Origin: Sedimenticola selenatireducens DSM 17993
GTDB taxonomy: Bacteria > Pseudomonadota > Gammaproteobacteria > Chromatiales > Chromatiaceae
Length of the DNA: 64,000 bases
Assembly: GCF_000428045.1 (NCBI RefSeq)
Contig: NZ_ATZE01000016.1
Coordinates: forward strand, 62,001 to 126,000
Reading direction: 5' to 3'
Made by a program: the position numbers and the translations under genes. The notes beneath the pieces are model-generated. The model made no database searches. It saw only the letters and a program-made list of their open reading frames with translations, and was not told the origin of the DNA. Below, piece after piece: positions 36,994-46,911 of the stretch. Every line of letters starts with the position of its first letter. Position 1 is the stretch's first letter.

Positions 36994-38790
36994 ATGGAGC
37001 TATCGGTACAGCAAGCAGCACTGCTGGAGAAGTATGACCGCCAGGACATATTGGGGCTGATCCGCCTGGTCGATCAGATCAGGAATGCCCCAGACTATAT
37101 GGCCACCTATCGGCGTCTGCTCGCCGCGGGAAAGCTGTCATCCTCATCGATAAAACAGGAGCAGCTGGCCGCCGCGCTGATCAGCGAGCTGGAAGATATC
37201 CTGAATGCCAGCGCCGAACGATCCATCCAGGCCAACTATTTCGAGGTCGGCGAACAGATCAGGAAAAAATTTGGCCCGGATGCCGCCGACGTCTACCTGG
37301 CATCCAAAATGCCGGACGACTTCCTCACGGCTATACGGCAGAACCCGGACCATGGCGACAACAAGAAACTGTCTGACGACCTGGTGGATGAATACAAGAG
37401 TGCCCTCATCCGTATAGAAAAGGGTCGCAGAACCATTTCTGACCTGCTGCAACCTTACAGCAATTTTCCACTGAAAAATGCCGCGCTTCTCAACGCCCAA
37501 TTCAACCAGCTCTATAATCTTCTGAAGACCGATTACAAATACCTCTCGGTCAAGCCCTACCTGATGAAGATCGTCCAGTTAATGCTGGAGAAACAGCCCA
37601 GCCAGGTAAATGGCCCGGAGACTGAAGGGGAGCCGTCCGAATTCAATCTGTTCTGGGACTACCGGTCGAGTGGTATCGAGCCCACCATAGCGACTCAGGT
37701 GTCGTTACATCTGGCATTCATCAATCTGCTGAAATATATAAAAAAACATCAGCTATTACCGGACGAAATCCATCACAAGATTGCCGGCCAGATCTCACAT
37801 GTTCTTCAATACAAAAGTTCTGACACATTGTCGCCAAAAGCGAGAAAAATATTCAGTGATCTGCTGGAACAGATTAACAATGATGAACCGGCGATTCTTC
37901 GCAAACTGGCGGCCACCTTCGTCGATGAGTACCTCTGTGCAGAGGAGCAGATGCGTATCCGCCACCGCATGATCGAAGGCGAACTGGCCTTCACCAATGA
38001 ATTCCTGAAACAGATTGCACCCAGTGCCGACCAGCTGTCGGGAGAACATGAGGCAAAAGTCAAGATTGCCCTGGAGAAACTGATTTGCCTGAAAGAGGTG
38101 TTTGAACTCTCCACCAGACAAATGCAGAATGCGGCCAGCAAGCCCTTTGCTGAACTGGAACGGTCCGCTCTCAGTATCTCCACCGCCTTGAGCCCGACCC
38201 AACTGGCCAGTTGGATCAAGATATATTCCATTCTCTTTTCCAACGCCAACCTGTTGTCACACGGCAAGGCCATTGTTGCCAAAGAGCGTGCAATAGAACT
38301 GGAAAAGATGCGCAGCCTGATTTCCGATCTCACCACCTATCACCTGATACAGAATATTGCCCAGCTGAAAGTGGTGGTGGATCGATCCATCCTGGTGCCT
38401 GATGACGAGAAGATCGCTCAATTCAAACAGTTCAGCGATATTCTTAGAATTAAACTGCAAGGACTGATGGATCAGGAAAGGCAGAAGGAGAAATCACTCC
38501 GGGAGATGATCGATGAACTGGTTTTTCTGAACAACGAATCAGCCCAGTTCGTGATCGCCGAGACCTTCGCCGGATTTCAGGATATTGTCGATGCCTTCAA
38601 TTCCGGTGTCAGCGACTATTTCGTACGCGACAAGGAGGCGCTGCTGAAGGAGTCCCGTGCCCTGTACAATGAAATATGCAATCAATGCCTCAAGGGCGTG
38701 ATCAAGCGGCCCGTACTATTGCGACAACATAAAAGCGAAACCGTACCAGAGGCGCGAAAACGCTCTTGGCTCGGCCGTCTGTTTTCATAA
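36994..38790 (+). CDS. large hypothetical alpha-helical cytoplasmic protein
   Basis: This 598-residue protein has no signal peptide or membrane span and is predicted by composition to be almost entirely helical. Heptad-like stretches occur near 330-400 and 480-520 (MDQERQKEKSLREMIDEL). I do not recognise a family or catalytic motif. The C-terminus is basic and ends RKRSWLGRLFS, a possible membrane- or partner-contacting tail. The gene is solitary, divergent from cheV and 57 bp before the histone-deacetylase-family gene on the same strand, so the two may be co-transcribed. Confidence 0.75.
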   Translation: MELSVQQAALLEKYDRQDILGLIRLVDQIRNAPDYMATYRRLLAAGKLSSSSIKQEQLAAALISELEDILNASAERSIQANYFEVGEQIRKKFGPDAADVYLASKMPDDFLTAIRQNPDHGDNKKLSDDLVDEYKSALIRIEKGRRTISDLLQPYSNFPLKNAALLNAQFNQLYNLLKTDYKYLSVKPYLMKIVQLMLEKQPSQVNGPETEGEPSEFNLFWDYRSSGIEPTIATQVSLHLAFINLLKYIKKHQLLPDEIHHKIAGQISHVLQYKSSDTLSPKARKIFSDLLEQINNDEPAILRKLAATFVDEYLCAEEQMRIRHRMIEGELAFTNEFLKQIAPSADQLSGEHEAKVKIALEKLICLKEVFELSTRQMQNAASKPFAELERSALSISTALSPTQLASWIKIYSILFSNANLLSHGKAIVAKERAIELEKMRSLISDLTTYHLIQNIAQLKVVVDRSILVPDDEKIAQFKQFSDILRIKLQGLMDQERQKEKSLREMIDELVFLNNESAQFVIAETFAGFQDIVDAFNSGVSDYFVRDKEALLKESRALYNEICNQCLKGVIKRPVLLRQHKSETVPEARKRSWLGRLFS

Positions 38791-38847
38791 TGTCTACTAC
38801 GCTCTCCATCAAATCACTTTCCACACTGTTAACCGGGACGTGCGATC

Positions 38848-39804
38848 ATGTTGGTCTACGCGGGTGAAGCCCTCGCACGATACGGTTTCGGTGAAGGTCA
38901 CCCACTGGGCCCCGACCGTTTCAACGCCTTCTGGCAAGCCTTCCAGCGATCGGCACTGCTGAAGCTCAGCACCGTCAAGGCTCCGGTTCAGGGCACTGCC
39001 GAAGATGCACGGCTATTCCACAGCGCCGAATATGTACACCGGGTTCAGCAACTGTCCGATCTGGGCGTGGGGATGCTGGACATGGACACACCGGTGTTCC
39101 CCGGTATATTCGAAACCGCGCTGGTAGTGGTCGGCAGCGTGCTGGATGCAGTGAATGAGATCATGTCGGAGCATGCCTCCCAGGCATTCGTGCCCATCGC
39201 CGGCCTGCATCATGCCAGTCGAACATCCTCTGCCGGATTCTGTGTATTCAACGACTGTGGTATTGCCATTGAAGCTCTGCGCAGACGACACCGGATTCAC
39301 CGGATACTCTATATCGATATCGACGCGCACCATGCCGACGGAGTCTTCTACGCCTTTGAGCAGGACCCTGATCTGCTGTTTATTGATGTGCATGAAGACG
39401 GCCGCTACCTCTATCCAGGTACCGGTAGTGCAACCGAATGTGGCAGCGGTCCGGCACGAGGCACAAAACTGAATATCCCGATGCCGCCCGGCGCAACGGA
39501 TGAGATTTTTTTCAACTACTGGCCGAAAATAGCCGAATTCATGGAGCAGCATCCACCTGAGTTCATTATCCTGCAGTGTGGTGCGGACAGTCTTGCCGGT
39601 GATCCCATCACCCACCTGCAGTTCAGCCCGGAAGTGCATTACCAGACGGCAAAGCGGATCGGCGAATACGCACGGACCGTCTGCAATGGACGGGTTCTGG
39701 CACTGGGAGGTGGCGGTTATAACCGGGCGAACATCGCCACGGCATGGCTGCAGACAATTCGTGGGTTATTAACAGGAACAGCCGAAAACTCGCCTGGTTC
39801 CTAA
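38848..39804 (+). CDS. histone deacetylase superfamily (AcuC/acetylpolyamine-type) amidohydrolase
   Basis: This 318-residue zinc deacetylase has all expected residues. The general-base histidine pair is H121-H122 in AGLHHAS. Zinc ligands are D159 and H161 in YIDIDAHHADG and D247 in QCGADSLAGDP. The transition-state tyrosine is in LALGGGGYNRAN. Bacterial members deacetylate acetyl-lysine proteins (AcuC, acting on acetyl-CoA synthetase), acetylpolyamines or other acetamides; the sequence does not separate these. It sits between a large unknown gene and a glycogen-synthase-like gene. Confidence 0.88.
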   Translation: MLVYAGEALARYGFGEGHPLGPDRFNAFWQAFQRSALLKLSTVKAPVQGTAEDARLFHSAEYVHRVQQLSDLGVGMLDMDTPVFPGIFETALVVVGSVLDAVNEIMSEHASQAFVPIAGLHHASRTSSAGFCVFNDCGIAIEALRRRHRIHRILYIDIDAHHADGVFYAFEQDPDLLFIDVHEDGRYLYPGTGSATECGSGPARGTKLNIPMPPGATDEIFFNYWPKIAEFMEQHPPEFIILQCGADSLAGDPITHLQFSPEVHYQTAKRIGEYARTVCNGRVLALGGGGYNRANIATAWLQTIRGLLTGTAENSPGS

Positions 39805-39918
39805 AATAGATATATACTCTCCACAGCTCCACCAGACCCATCAGGTCAAACTCACAATAATAAATAATCGCCAAGCGGCTACTACACAGGATGATCAAAA
39901 ACCGCCACGTCGTACTTT

Positions 39919-41391
39919 ATGAACAGAGAGCTGCCACTGACACCACAAAGAGTTCTATTTGCATCGAGCGAGATCGCATCGCTGAACGGCTTCAGTGAGC
40001 AAGCCGAATTCATCACCACCCTGACCTCGACACTCAGTGCGATGGAGCATGATGTACGCCTGATAGTACCTGCCTACTCCTGGCTGCTGTCACAGACAGA
40101 CGCCGTTATCCAGACATCCAGAATCAGATTGCCCGGCGATAATCGGGAAGCACGAATTCTGCAAGGGCAAGCAGGACAGAGCATCCCCCTCTATCTGGTA
40201 GACATACCAGGACAATTCGACCGGCCGGACAATCGTGGTCCAGAAGATGCCATCCGCTTCGGACTGTTCAGTCGCATCGTCTCATTAATGGCAATCAATC
40301 AGGCAGGAATCAACTGGCAACCGGACCTGCTGCACTGCAGCGGCTGGCAGACAGCACTGGCCATTCCACTGCTCGGGGGCGCATGGAGTCGTCCCGCAAC
40401 GATCTACTCCATGCATGAGGCGAAACACCAGTATTGCCACACCGAGCAGATCAACGCGCTCTCCATACCAGTTGAACTGCTGAAATCCGGTGCTCTGGAG
40501 ATGCAGGGGCGCTTCTCGTTCGAAAAAGGGGCGATCCTGATGGCTGATCAACTGATCCTGCCGAGCCCCGGTTATCGCCAGGAGCTGCTGAATGATCACA
40601 CCTTACACCCACTGGCGCCCCTGCTGAAAAAACGCACTGACCGGCTGACCGGCATCCCGTCCGGCATCGACTATCAGCGCTGGAGCCCAACCACCGATGT
40701 GCATATAGAACAGCACTTTGACAGCTCATCATTCGAGCTAAAAGGACTCAACCGGCAACGCTTACAATCGGAACTGAACCTGCCCCTGGATGAACATGAC
40801 CTGCTGATCGGCTATCTCGCCACTGGTCGCGACACTAGCGAGCCTGAGCAGATTGCCTCCCTGCTGCAAACCATTGCACCCGACACGCCCATTCACATAC
40901 TGGCTGCCGCCGGAGAAAACGATCCCGCACTTCAGCCGTTGCTCGACAGCGCCGAACGATTTCCACAACGACTCAGTGTGCGGCATGCAACCGATGAGGC
41001 TCGCTGGCACAGAATCCTGGCCGGCAGTGACTGCCTGCTCATGCCCGCCCGACACTACCCATCGGCACTTCAGGCGCAATGTGCGCTCAGCTATGGAACG
41101 GTTCCCATTGCCCACGCCTCGACTTCAATACGGGAGATCGTAACTGACGCCACCCCGGCCAATCTGCTGCATGGCAGCGCCAGCGGTTTTCTCTATTACA
41201 AGACAACACCCGAGCAACTGGCCGACGCAATCAGCAGGGCAAGCACATTTCGTGCAAAGCCGGCGATCTGGTGGCAGAAGCTGGCACTACAGGGCATGGC
41301 CCAGAGTTTTCATGCCGCCGAGACCACCAACAGGTATCTGCAGTGCTACCAATCGGCAATAGACAATCCGGTAGCCACGCCCGCTCACTGA
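39919..41391 (+). CDS. GT5 glycogen-synthase-like protein with degenerate active site
   Basis: This 490-residue protein has the overall two-Rossmann (GT-B) layout of bacterial glycogen synthase: VLFASSEIASLNG at the N-terminus, LLHCSGWQTALAIPLL, TIYSMHEAKHQ, TGIPSGIDYQRWSP at the domain junction, and LSYGTVPIAHASTSIREIV near the end. The ADP-glucose-binding KxGGL motif is replaced by SLNGFSEQ, with the lysine missing. The catalytic region normally reading SRFEPCGLTQ reads ARHYPSALQA, so the key glutamate is replaced by tyrosine. It may be a non-catalytic or repurposed paralogue of GlgA. No other glg gene is adjacent. Confidence 0.78.
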   Translation: MNRELPLTPQRVLFASSEIASLNGFSEQAEFITTLTSTLSAMEHDVRLIVPAYSWLLSQTDAVIQTSRIRLPGDNREARILQGQAGQSIPLYLVDIPGQFDRPDNRGPEDAIRFGLFSRIVSLMAINQAGINWQPDLLHCSGWQTALAIPLLGGAWSRPATIYSMHEAKHQYCHTEQINALSIPVELLKSGALEMQGRFSFEKGAILMADQLILPSPGYRQELLNDHTLHPLAPLLKKRTDRLTGIPSGIDYQRWSPTTDVHIEQHFDSSSFELKGLNRQRLQSELNLPLDEHDLLIGYLATGRDTSEPEQIASLLQTIAPDTPIHILAAAGENDPALQPLLDSAERFPQRLSVRHATDEARWHRILAGSDCLLMPARHYPSALQAQCALSYGTVPIAHASTSIREIVTDATPANLLHGSASGFLYYKTTPEQLADAISRASTFRAKPAIWWQKLALQGMAQSFHAAETTNRYLQCYQSAIDNPVATPAH

Positions 41392-41496
41392 GCATCCCGG
41401 TTTACCCCACGAACCCTGCATTGATCCCCATCTGTAATGGTGTCAACATGAAACGCAATTGACACAGCAATAGCAAAACCGGGGCGGCACCAGCAG

Positions 41497-42954
41497 ATGA
41501 CCATTTCCAACCTCCTTAAAAACCAGGCCTATATCAACGGCGAGTGGATTTCCGCCGACAACGGCCACACCTTTGCGGTCACCAATCCCGCAGACAACAG
41601 CGAGATCACCCGTGTGCCCTCACTCGGTGCGGCAGAGACGAGACGCGCCATCGAGCAGGCTGATCTGGCCTTTCGATGCTGGCGCAAGCGTACTGCGCAG
41701 GAGCGCAGCAATCTGCTGCGCCGCTGGTTTGAACTGATCATGGCCAATCAGGAGGCGCTGGCTCAACTGCTCAGTCTGGAGCAGGGTAAACCGCTGGCGG
41801 AAAGTCGCGGCGAAATCGCCTACGGCGCCAGCTTTATCGAGTGGTTCGCCGAAGAGGCGAAACGGGTATACGGTGACGTGATCCCGGCCCACGCGGCGGA
41901 CAGGCGTTTTGTAGTGATCAAGCAGCCGATCGGGGTAGTAGCCGCCATCACCCCCTGGAACTTTCCCAACGCCATGATCACCCGCAAATGTGCACCGGCC
42001 ATGGCGGCCGGCTGTACCGTGGTAATCAAGCCGGCACCGGACACCCCGCTCTCCGCACTGGCATTGGCGGCCCTGGCGGATGAGGCCGGCATACCGCCCG
42101 GTGTGTTCAACGTCCTGCCCACGGAAAATGCCGTGGCGGTGGGTGGCGAACTGACCAGCAACCCGATCGTTCGCAAACTCTCCTTCACCGGTTCCACCGC
42201 TGTCGGGAAGCTGCTCATGTCCCAGTGCGCCGGTACGGTTAAAAAGGTCTCCCTGGAGTTGGGTGGCAATGCCCCCTTCCTGGTGTTTGATGATGCCGAT
42301 ATCGACGCTGCCGTGGCTGGTGCGCTGGCATCAAAATACCGCAATAGCGGCCAGACCTGCGTCTGCACCAACCGCTTCCTGATCCAGGAGAGTATCTATG
42401 ACGAGTTTGCCGAAAAGCTGACCCGGGCGGTCGACGCACTGCAGGTAGGGCCAGCACTGACCAGTGATTCCCAGCAGGGACCGTTGATCAATCAGGCCGC
42501 CGTGGAGAAGGTGCAGCGTCATGTGGATGACGCCGTGGCAAAAGGCGCCCGGCTGATGACCGGGGGGCAGCGCCATACCCTGGGTGGCACCTTTTACCAA
42601 CCAACTATCCTGGCCGGCGTCACGCGTGAAATGCACATTGCCTGCGAGGAGACCTTCGGCCCCGTCGCCCCCCTGTTCAGCTTCAAGACCGAGCAGGAGG
42701 CGATCGACCTGGCCAATGACACACCCTTCGGACTGGCCGCCTATTTCTATGCCCGCGACATTGGCCGGGTCTGGCGCGTGGCCGAGGCCCTGGAGACCGG
42801 TATGATCGGGATTAACGAAGGCATTATCTCCACTGCGGTCGCACCATTCGGCGGTATCAAGGAATCAGGAATCGGCCGCGAGGGTTCGCGCTACGGCATG
42901 GATGACTTCATCGAGATGAAATATCTCTGCATGGGTGGTCTCGGTCAGGCGTAA
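41497..42954 (+). CDS. gabD: NAD(P)-dependent succinate-semialdehyde dehydrogenase
   Basis: This 485-residue aldehyde dehydrogenase is of GabD type. Catalytic cysteine is in KYRNSGQTCVCTNRF and general-base glutamate in KKVSLELGGNAPFLVF. The cofactor motif is FTGSTAVGKLL, and ITPWNFPNAMITRKCAPAMAAGC is typical of GabD, as is the C-terminal KESGIGREGSRYGMDDFIEMKYLC. It oxidises succinate semialdehyde to succinate. No GABA transaminase adjoins it, and a role for a related semialdehyde is possible. The ribosome-binding site is weak. Confidence 0.9.
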   Translation: MTISNLLKNQAYINGEWISADNGHTFAVTNPADNSEITRVPSLGAAETRRAIEQADLAFRCWRKRTAQERSNLLRRWFELIMANQEALAQLLSLEQGKPLAESRGEIAYGASFIEWFAEEAKRVYGDVIPAHAADRRFVVIKQPIGVVAAITPWNFPNAMITRKCAPAMAAGCTVVIKPAPDTPLSALALAALADEAGIPPGVFNVLPTENAVAVGGELTSNPIVRKLSFTGSTAVGKLLMSQCAGTVKKVSLELGGNAPFLVFDDADIDAAVAGALASKYRNSGQTCVCTNRFLIQESIYDEFAEKLTRAVDALQVGPALTSDSQQGPLINQAAVEKVQRHVDDAVAKGARLMTGGQRHTLGGTFYQPTILAGVTREMHIACEETFGPVAPLFSFKTEQEAIDLANDTPFGLAAYFYARDIGRVWRVAEALETGMIGINEGIISTAVAPFGGIKESGIGREGSRYGMDDFIEMKYLCMGGLGQA

Positions 42955-43017
42955 AGGATTCCGTTGACTCGGCCCGGGCGATCCCTATAGACCACCCGCT
43001 GGTCACCATCGGATATA

Positions 43018-44076
43018 TCAATCCCGCTTGCGGACATTCTGAAACCGTCGGATCCAGGGAGACTCGATGGGGTTGTCGGCCAGCAGCCGATCTTTCGCCT
43101 GCGTCGCCTGCTGCATACTGTCGAAACTGCCAGCGAGCACCCCGAACCAGCGGTAACCGAAACGATCGAAAGGGAAAATAGCGACACGCCATGAACTCTT
43201 CAACATACGCGCCACACGTTCGGCGCTCTCCCGCTTGTCGCTGCTGAAAAGCTGCAAGGTAAAATTGTCTTCCGGCTGGTCCTCTATCCAGGCCAGATCA
43301 TTCTGACTGGCTACGACCGCCACATCACCGGTCGGTGTCGCCGACAGCAGTGCCGATTCATCAACCGCCAGGTCCGCCGGAGTGACGGTCTGCCCCAGCA
43401 GGCGGGCACTCTGCCGTGATGCAACCAAAGTGACCGCATCCGAACCGGTTCCGGATGCCGCCACGCCGGTGGCCATCAGTCGCAACGCGGCGTCACTGAC
43501 GGCGACCTGCATGACATCCACCGACCCGCTGTAGATTGGCGAATCGGCAAACTCCAAATGGTCCAGCATGACCAATGCCCGTTGCGATCCGTTATCCGCC
43601 GCGCGCCGATACCATTCGAGCGTCTTTTCATGATCCGGCTCGACCATCCACCCCAGGTAGTGAAGTGCAGCCAACCGAAGCTGTGCCGCCACATCGCCCT
43701 GCCCGGCCGCCCGACGCCACCAATAAAGCGCCCGTTCCCCATCCTGTTCGATCAACTCACCGGTATGATAGAGATTACCCAATCGATACGCTGCCGCGGC
43801 ATGCCCACCCTCGGCGGCCAGCATCAACAGGGTCAACGCCGTCACCTCACTGGGTTCGACTCCCAGGCCATCACGAAACAACCTGCTGAGATAAAACTGT
43901 GCTTCGGCATTGCCCCGGTCAGCCTCGGGCACCCAGTACTCGTAGGCATCGCGCCACTGCTGCTGTTCAAAGGCACGATAGCCGGCCTGTACCGGATCAA
44001 CGGCGGCCGCGCACTGGGTACCCCACAGCAGTCCTGCAATCAACAGCAGTTTACCCGACAGGGTTCGCTTCATCAT
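43018..44076 (-). CDS. exported Sel1-repeat / SPOR-domain protein
   Basis: This 352-residue protein has a signal peptide (about 1-25, ending CAAA), three or four Sel1-like tetratricopeptide repeats (about 40-185: GNAEAQFYLSRLFRDG, GHAAAAYRLGNLYHTG, GDVAAQLRLAALHYLG), a linker, and a C-terminal SPOR domain (about 272-350: NFTLQLFSSDKRESAERVARML, GYRWFGVLAGSFDSMQQA). SPOR domains bind denuded glycan strands at division sites. Its ATG overlaps the MscS-gene stop by 4 bp (44073-44076), so the two are translationally coupled. A role in cell-wall or turgor adaptation at the septum is inference from this pairing. Confidence 0.85.
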   Translation of the reverse strand: MMKRTLSGKLLLIAGLLWGTQCAAAVDPVQAGYRAFEQQQWRDAYEYWVPEADRGNAEAQFYLSRLFRDGLGVEPSEVTALTLLMLAAEGGHAAAAYRLGNLYHTGELIEQDGERALYWWRRAAGQGDVAAQLRLAALHYLGWMVEPDHEKTLEWYRRAADNGSQRALVMLDHLEFADSPIYSGSVDVMQVAVSDAALRLMATGVAASGTGSDAVTLVASRQSARLLGQTVTPADLAVDESALLSATPTGDVAVVASQNDLAWIEDQPEDNFTLQLFSSDKRESAERVARMLKSSWRVAIFPFDRFGYRWFGVLAGSFDSMQQATQAKDRLLADNPIESPWIRRFQNVRKRD

Positions 44077-45815
44077 GCGGGCGGGAATATCACTGGCGGG
44101 GGTTTGACACCGATTCCGGTGGACTCGGCGACCACCGCCACCGCCTCCTGACGACCCAACTCGAAAGCCTGGGTCTGCGGCACTGTCTCCCCCGGTTGAG
44201 CAGGGATGTCTTCCGTTCGCATATACAGCGTCTGGGTGGGAAAGGCGAACTCAACACCCAACCGCTTGGCCAGGCGCAGGATATCCAGCATAAAACGGTG
44301 GCGTTCACGCAGCTCGGTATTCCATTCCGGCGTCTCCCAGAACACATACAGCAGTACATTCAGCGAAGAGGCGGCGAATTCGTTGAGGTAGACCTGATAA
44401 TAGTCCTTGCGCATATAGGGATGCTGTCGAATCAGCTCCCGCACACCCTCACAGAAGGCCTCGATCCGGTCTGGCGGCGTATCATAGGTCAGTGAGAGTT
44501 TGCAGGAGAGGCGGCGGTAGCGCCGCTCCCCCATGTTGTCGACATCGGCGGTGATGAACTTGGAATTGGGCACGGTAACCACCGAGTTGTAGAAAGTGCG
44601 GATTCGGGTACTCCGGAAACCGATCCGCTCCACCGAGCCTTCCACCCCACCCACAATAATCCAGTCACCCACACTAAAGGTGCGGTCCATCAGCACGGTG
44701 ACGGAACCGAACAGGTTCTGCACCATATCCTTGGCCGCCAGGGCAAAGGCCAAGCCGCCCAGTCCCAGGCCCGCAAGGAGACTCGATATGTCCACATTGA
44801 TATTATCGGCAATGAAGACAAAACCGATGACAGTGACAAAAATCTTCAGGGTGCGCGGAATCAGCGGAACCAGGGCGTCGTCCAGCTTGCTTTCGGTCCT
44901 GAGTGCGCGACGCAGCAGATAGATCGCGACGATATCCACCAGTCGGTAGGCGGCCCAGACACCGGACAGGCTGGCGAGAAATTTCACCGCGACAAGCAGT
45001 ACCAGCAGGGAATCCTCGCCCAGTCCGAGGAGGTTGATGCCGACCCACCAGATAACCGCCATCACCATCAGGCCAAGCGGTCGCAGGACCTGGTCGGACA
45101 GGGCCTGGAATTCGTCACCGCTACTGCGGTTCTTCCACCGCCGCACCAAACTGCGCAGCACCAGGGAGACCAGCTTATCGGCAACCACACCCACCAGAAT
45201 AATGATGAAAATACCGATCCACTGCCAGTTCTCAAGCAGAAAGTCTTTCTGTTTGAGACGTTCGGGTATCTGTTGCCTCAGACGCAGATGCCACGGGAGA
45301 TATTGCGCATCATCATCCCCCTTTACCCGCTTGGTCGCCGACAGTTCATCCAGTATCATCGGCAACCGGCTGACGCCCTCCCGGTCGAACAGCCAGCGCC
45401 CATCTTCCATAGGCGCAATGCGGATAACACCGCTTTTATAACGGGCAAACAGGTAGGGCTCACCGGTGGGGTTGGCCGGAATCCGTCCGGTATCGATCAA
45501 GCGGGTCCGGTCCATCACCTCCAGCAGCATCCAGGCCAAATCACGCCCACGCTCCCGGCGCACCAAAGGACTGACATCGGACAAGTCCAGTGTGGTTACC
45601 GCATCGTCTATCCGCTGCGGTTCCCCCCGTTTGATATCGTTCATGGCATGGAGAAAGGTCTCCATGGTGGCCCGGGGGGAAATGAGAGTATCGGGCGGTG
45701 CCGCCGCCTTGACAGCTGCACTCTCCGTCCCCGTCACCCCCTCCTGGCTATAAATCGATTGGGACAACCCCGACAACAGCAATAACATCGGTAGCAACAG
45801 ACGCCACATGATCAA
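44073..45815 (-). CDS. MscS-family mechanosensitive channel with large periplasmic N-domain
   Basis: This 580-residue protein starts with a signal sequence (about 1-23), has a periplasmic domain of about 170 residues, then transmembrane helices near 200-220, 250-285 and 315-335. The pore-lining TM3 LLAGLGLGGLAFALAAKDMVQNLFGSV is followed by the MscS beta-domain FSVGDWIIVGGVEGSVERIGFRSTRIRTFYNSVVTVPNS and a C-terminal alpha/beta domain. It would release solutes on hypo-osmotic shock. The periplasmic domain carries two conserved-looking hydrophobic segments but no named fold I recognise. It is the first gene of a two-gene operon with the Sel1/SPOR protein. Confidence 0.9.
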   Translation of the reverse strand: MIMWRLLLPMLLLLSGLSQSIYSQEGVTGTESAAVKAAAPPDTLISPRATMETFLHAMNDIKRGEPQRIDDAVTTLDLSDVSPLVRRERGRDLAWMLLEVMDRTRLIDTGRIPANPTGEPYLFARYKSGVIRIAPMEDGRWLFDREGVSRLPMILDELSATKRVKGDDDAQYLPWHLRLRQQIPERLKQKDFLLENWQWIGIFIIILVGVVADKLVSLVLRSLVRRWKNRSSGDEFQALSDQVLRPLGLMVMAVIWWVGINLLGLGEDSLLVLLVAVKFLASLSGVWAAYRLVDIVAIYLLRRALRTESKLDDALVPLIPRTLKIFVTVIGFVFIADNINVDISSLLAGLGLGGLAFALAAKDMVQNLFGSVTVLMDRTFSVGDWIIVGGVEGSVERIGFRSTRIRTFYNSVVTVPNSKFITADVDNMGERRYRRLSCKLSLTYDTPPDRIEAFCEGVRELIRQHPYMRKDYYQVYLNEFAASSLNVLLYVFWETPEWNTELRERHRFMLDILRLAKRLGVEFAFPTQTLYMRTEDIPAQPGETVPQTQAFELGRQEAVAVVAESTGIGVKPPPVIFPPA

Positions 45816-46059
45816 CCGACTCCTTCACTTCCGCTCACATAAACTGGGGTGCAGTCTACCCGTCCGGCCCGGGAGTGTCTAAAACACTGGGCAGAATCTT
45901 CGTTTCACAGGCAAGTCACTGCAACTTTGTCCCCATTGTCGGCCATGAGGTGGGGTCGCCATCACAGCAGCACGACGGATCACGGCGCCGACGCGGCGCC
46001 CTATGGAGATGGAACCGGAATTTGGGCAGGTGAATGGTGAGTCGACCGGTTAGGGGTCT

Positions 46060-46911
46060 CTATTCGAGGGTCAACTGAATGTTATCGATCAACCGGGCCT
46101 TACCCAGATAAGCCGCTGCGAGAATAACCAGGGATGTATCATCCGCACCCGGCTCTGCCAGATCAGCCGCACGGCGAATGGCATAGTAATCGGGCGTAAA
46201 ACCTTCCGACTCCAGCCGGTTGATCGCCTGACGCTCCAGCGCCGCATAATCGTGCTTGCCGCGCTTTATCCCGACCACCGTCTGTTGCAATTGCCGATAA
46301 AGAGCCGGCGCTATGGTACGTTCGGTATCGCTCAGGTAACCGTTTCTGGAACTGCGCGCCAGCCCATCCACCTCGCGTACCGTCGGCAGTCCATGGATGG
46401 TGACGGGAATCGAGAGATCCTGAACCATCTGCCGAATCACCAGCAGTTGTTGGAAATCCTTCTCGCCAAACAGTGCCAGATCCGGCTGAACCATGTTGAA
46501 CAGCTTGCAGACCACGGTGGCGACACCCACAAAATGGCCGGGACGCGAGGCGCCACAGAACAGACCTGACAATCCCGGCACTTCGACCCGGGTCTGCTCC
46601 TGCTGGGGCCGGGCGTACATTTCGGCGACCTGCGGCGTAAACAGCAAATCGGTGGCTGCCGCACTCAACTTATCCGAGTCATCAATCAGGGTTCGCGGAT
46701 AAGTGGCGAAATCCTCGCCCTCGCCAAACTGAAGCGGATTGACAAAGATGGAGACCACCACCCGATCCGCCAGAGATCGCGCCTTTCGCACCAGATCCAG
46801 ATGGCCTTCATGCAGATTGCCCATGGTGGGAACCAGCGCCACCCGTTCTCCGGCCGCACGCCAGCGGGATACGGTATGCCGAAGGTCGGCAACAGTTTCA
46901 ACGGTAATCAT
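46060..46911 (-). CDS. panC: pantothenate synthetase
   Basis: This 283-residue enzyme joins pantoate and beta-alanine with ATP to form pantothenate, a CoA precursor. The nucleotidyltransferase HxGH motif is in [18 protein letters not shown], and [19 protein letters not shown] and the KMSK-like region [12 protein letters not shown] are present. Its start overlaps the panB stop by 4 bp. It is the last gene of the pcnB-folK-kinase-panB-panC operon. Confidence 0.96.
   Translation of the reverse strand: MITVETVADLRHTVSRWRAAGERVALVPTMGNLHEGHLDLVRKARSLADRVVVSIFVNPLQFGEGEDFATYPRTLIDDSDKLSAAATDLLFTPQVAEMYARPQQEQTRVEVPGLSGLFCGASRPGHFVGVATVVCKLFNMVQPDLALFGEKDFQQLLVIRQMVQDLSIPVTIHGLPTVREVDGLARSSRNGYLSDTERTIAPALYRQLQQTVVGIKRGKHDYAALERQAINRLESEGFTPDYYAIRRAADLAEPGADDTSLVILAAAYLGKARLIDNIQLTLE

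Noticed and set aside
45816-46059. Possible gene or RNA between the MscS gene and panC
   Set aside because: The 244 bp show no supported frame, hairpin series or promoter pattern.
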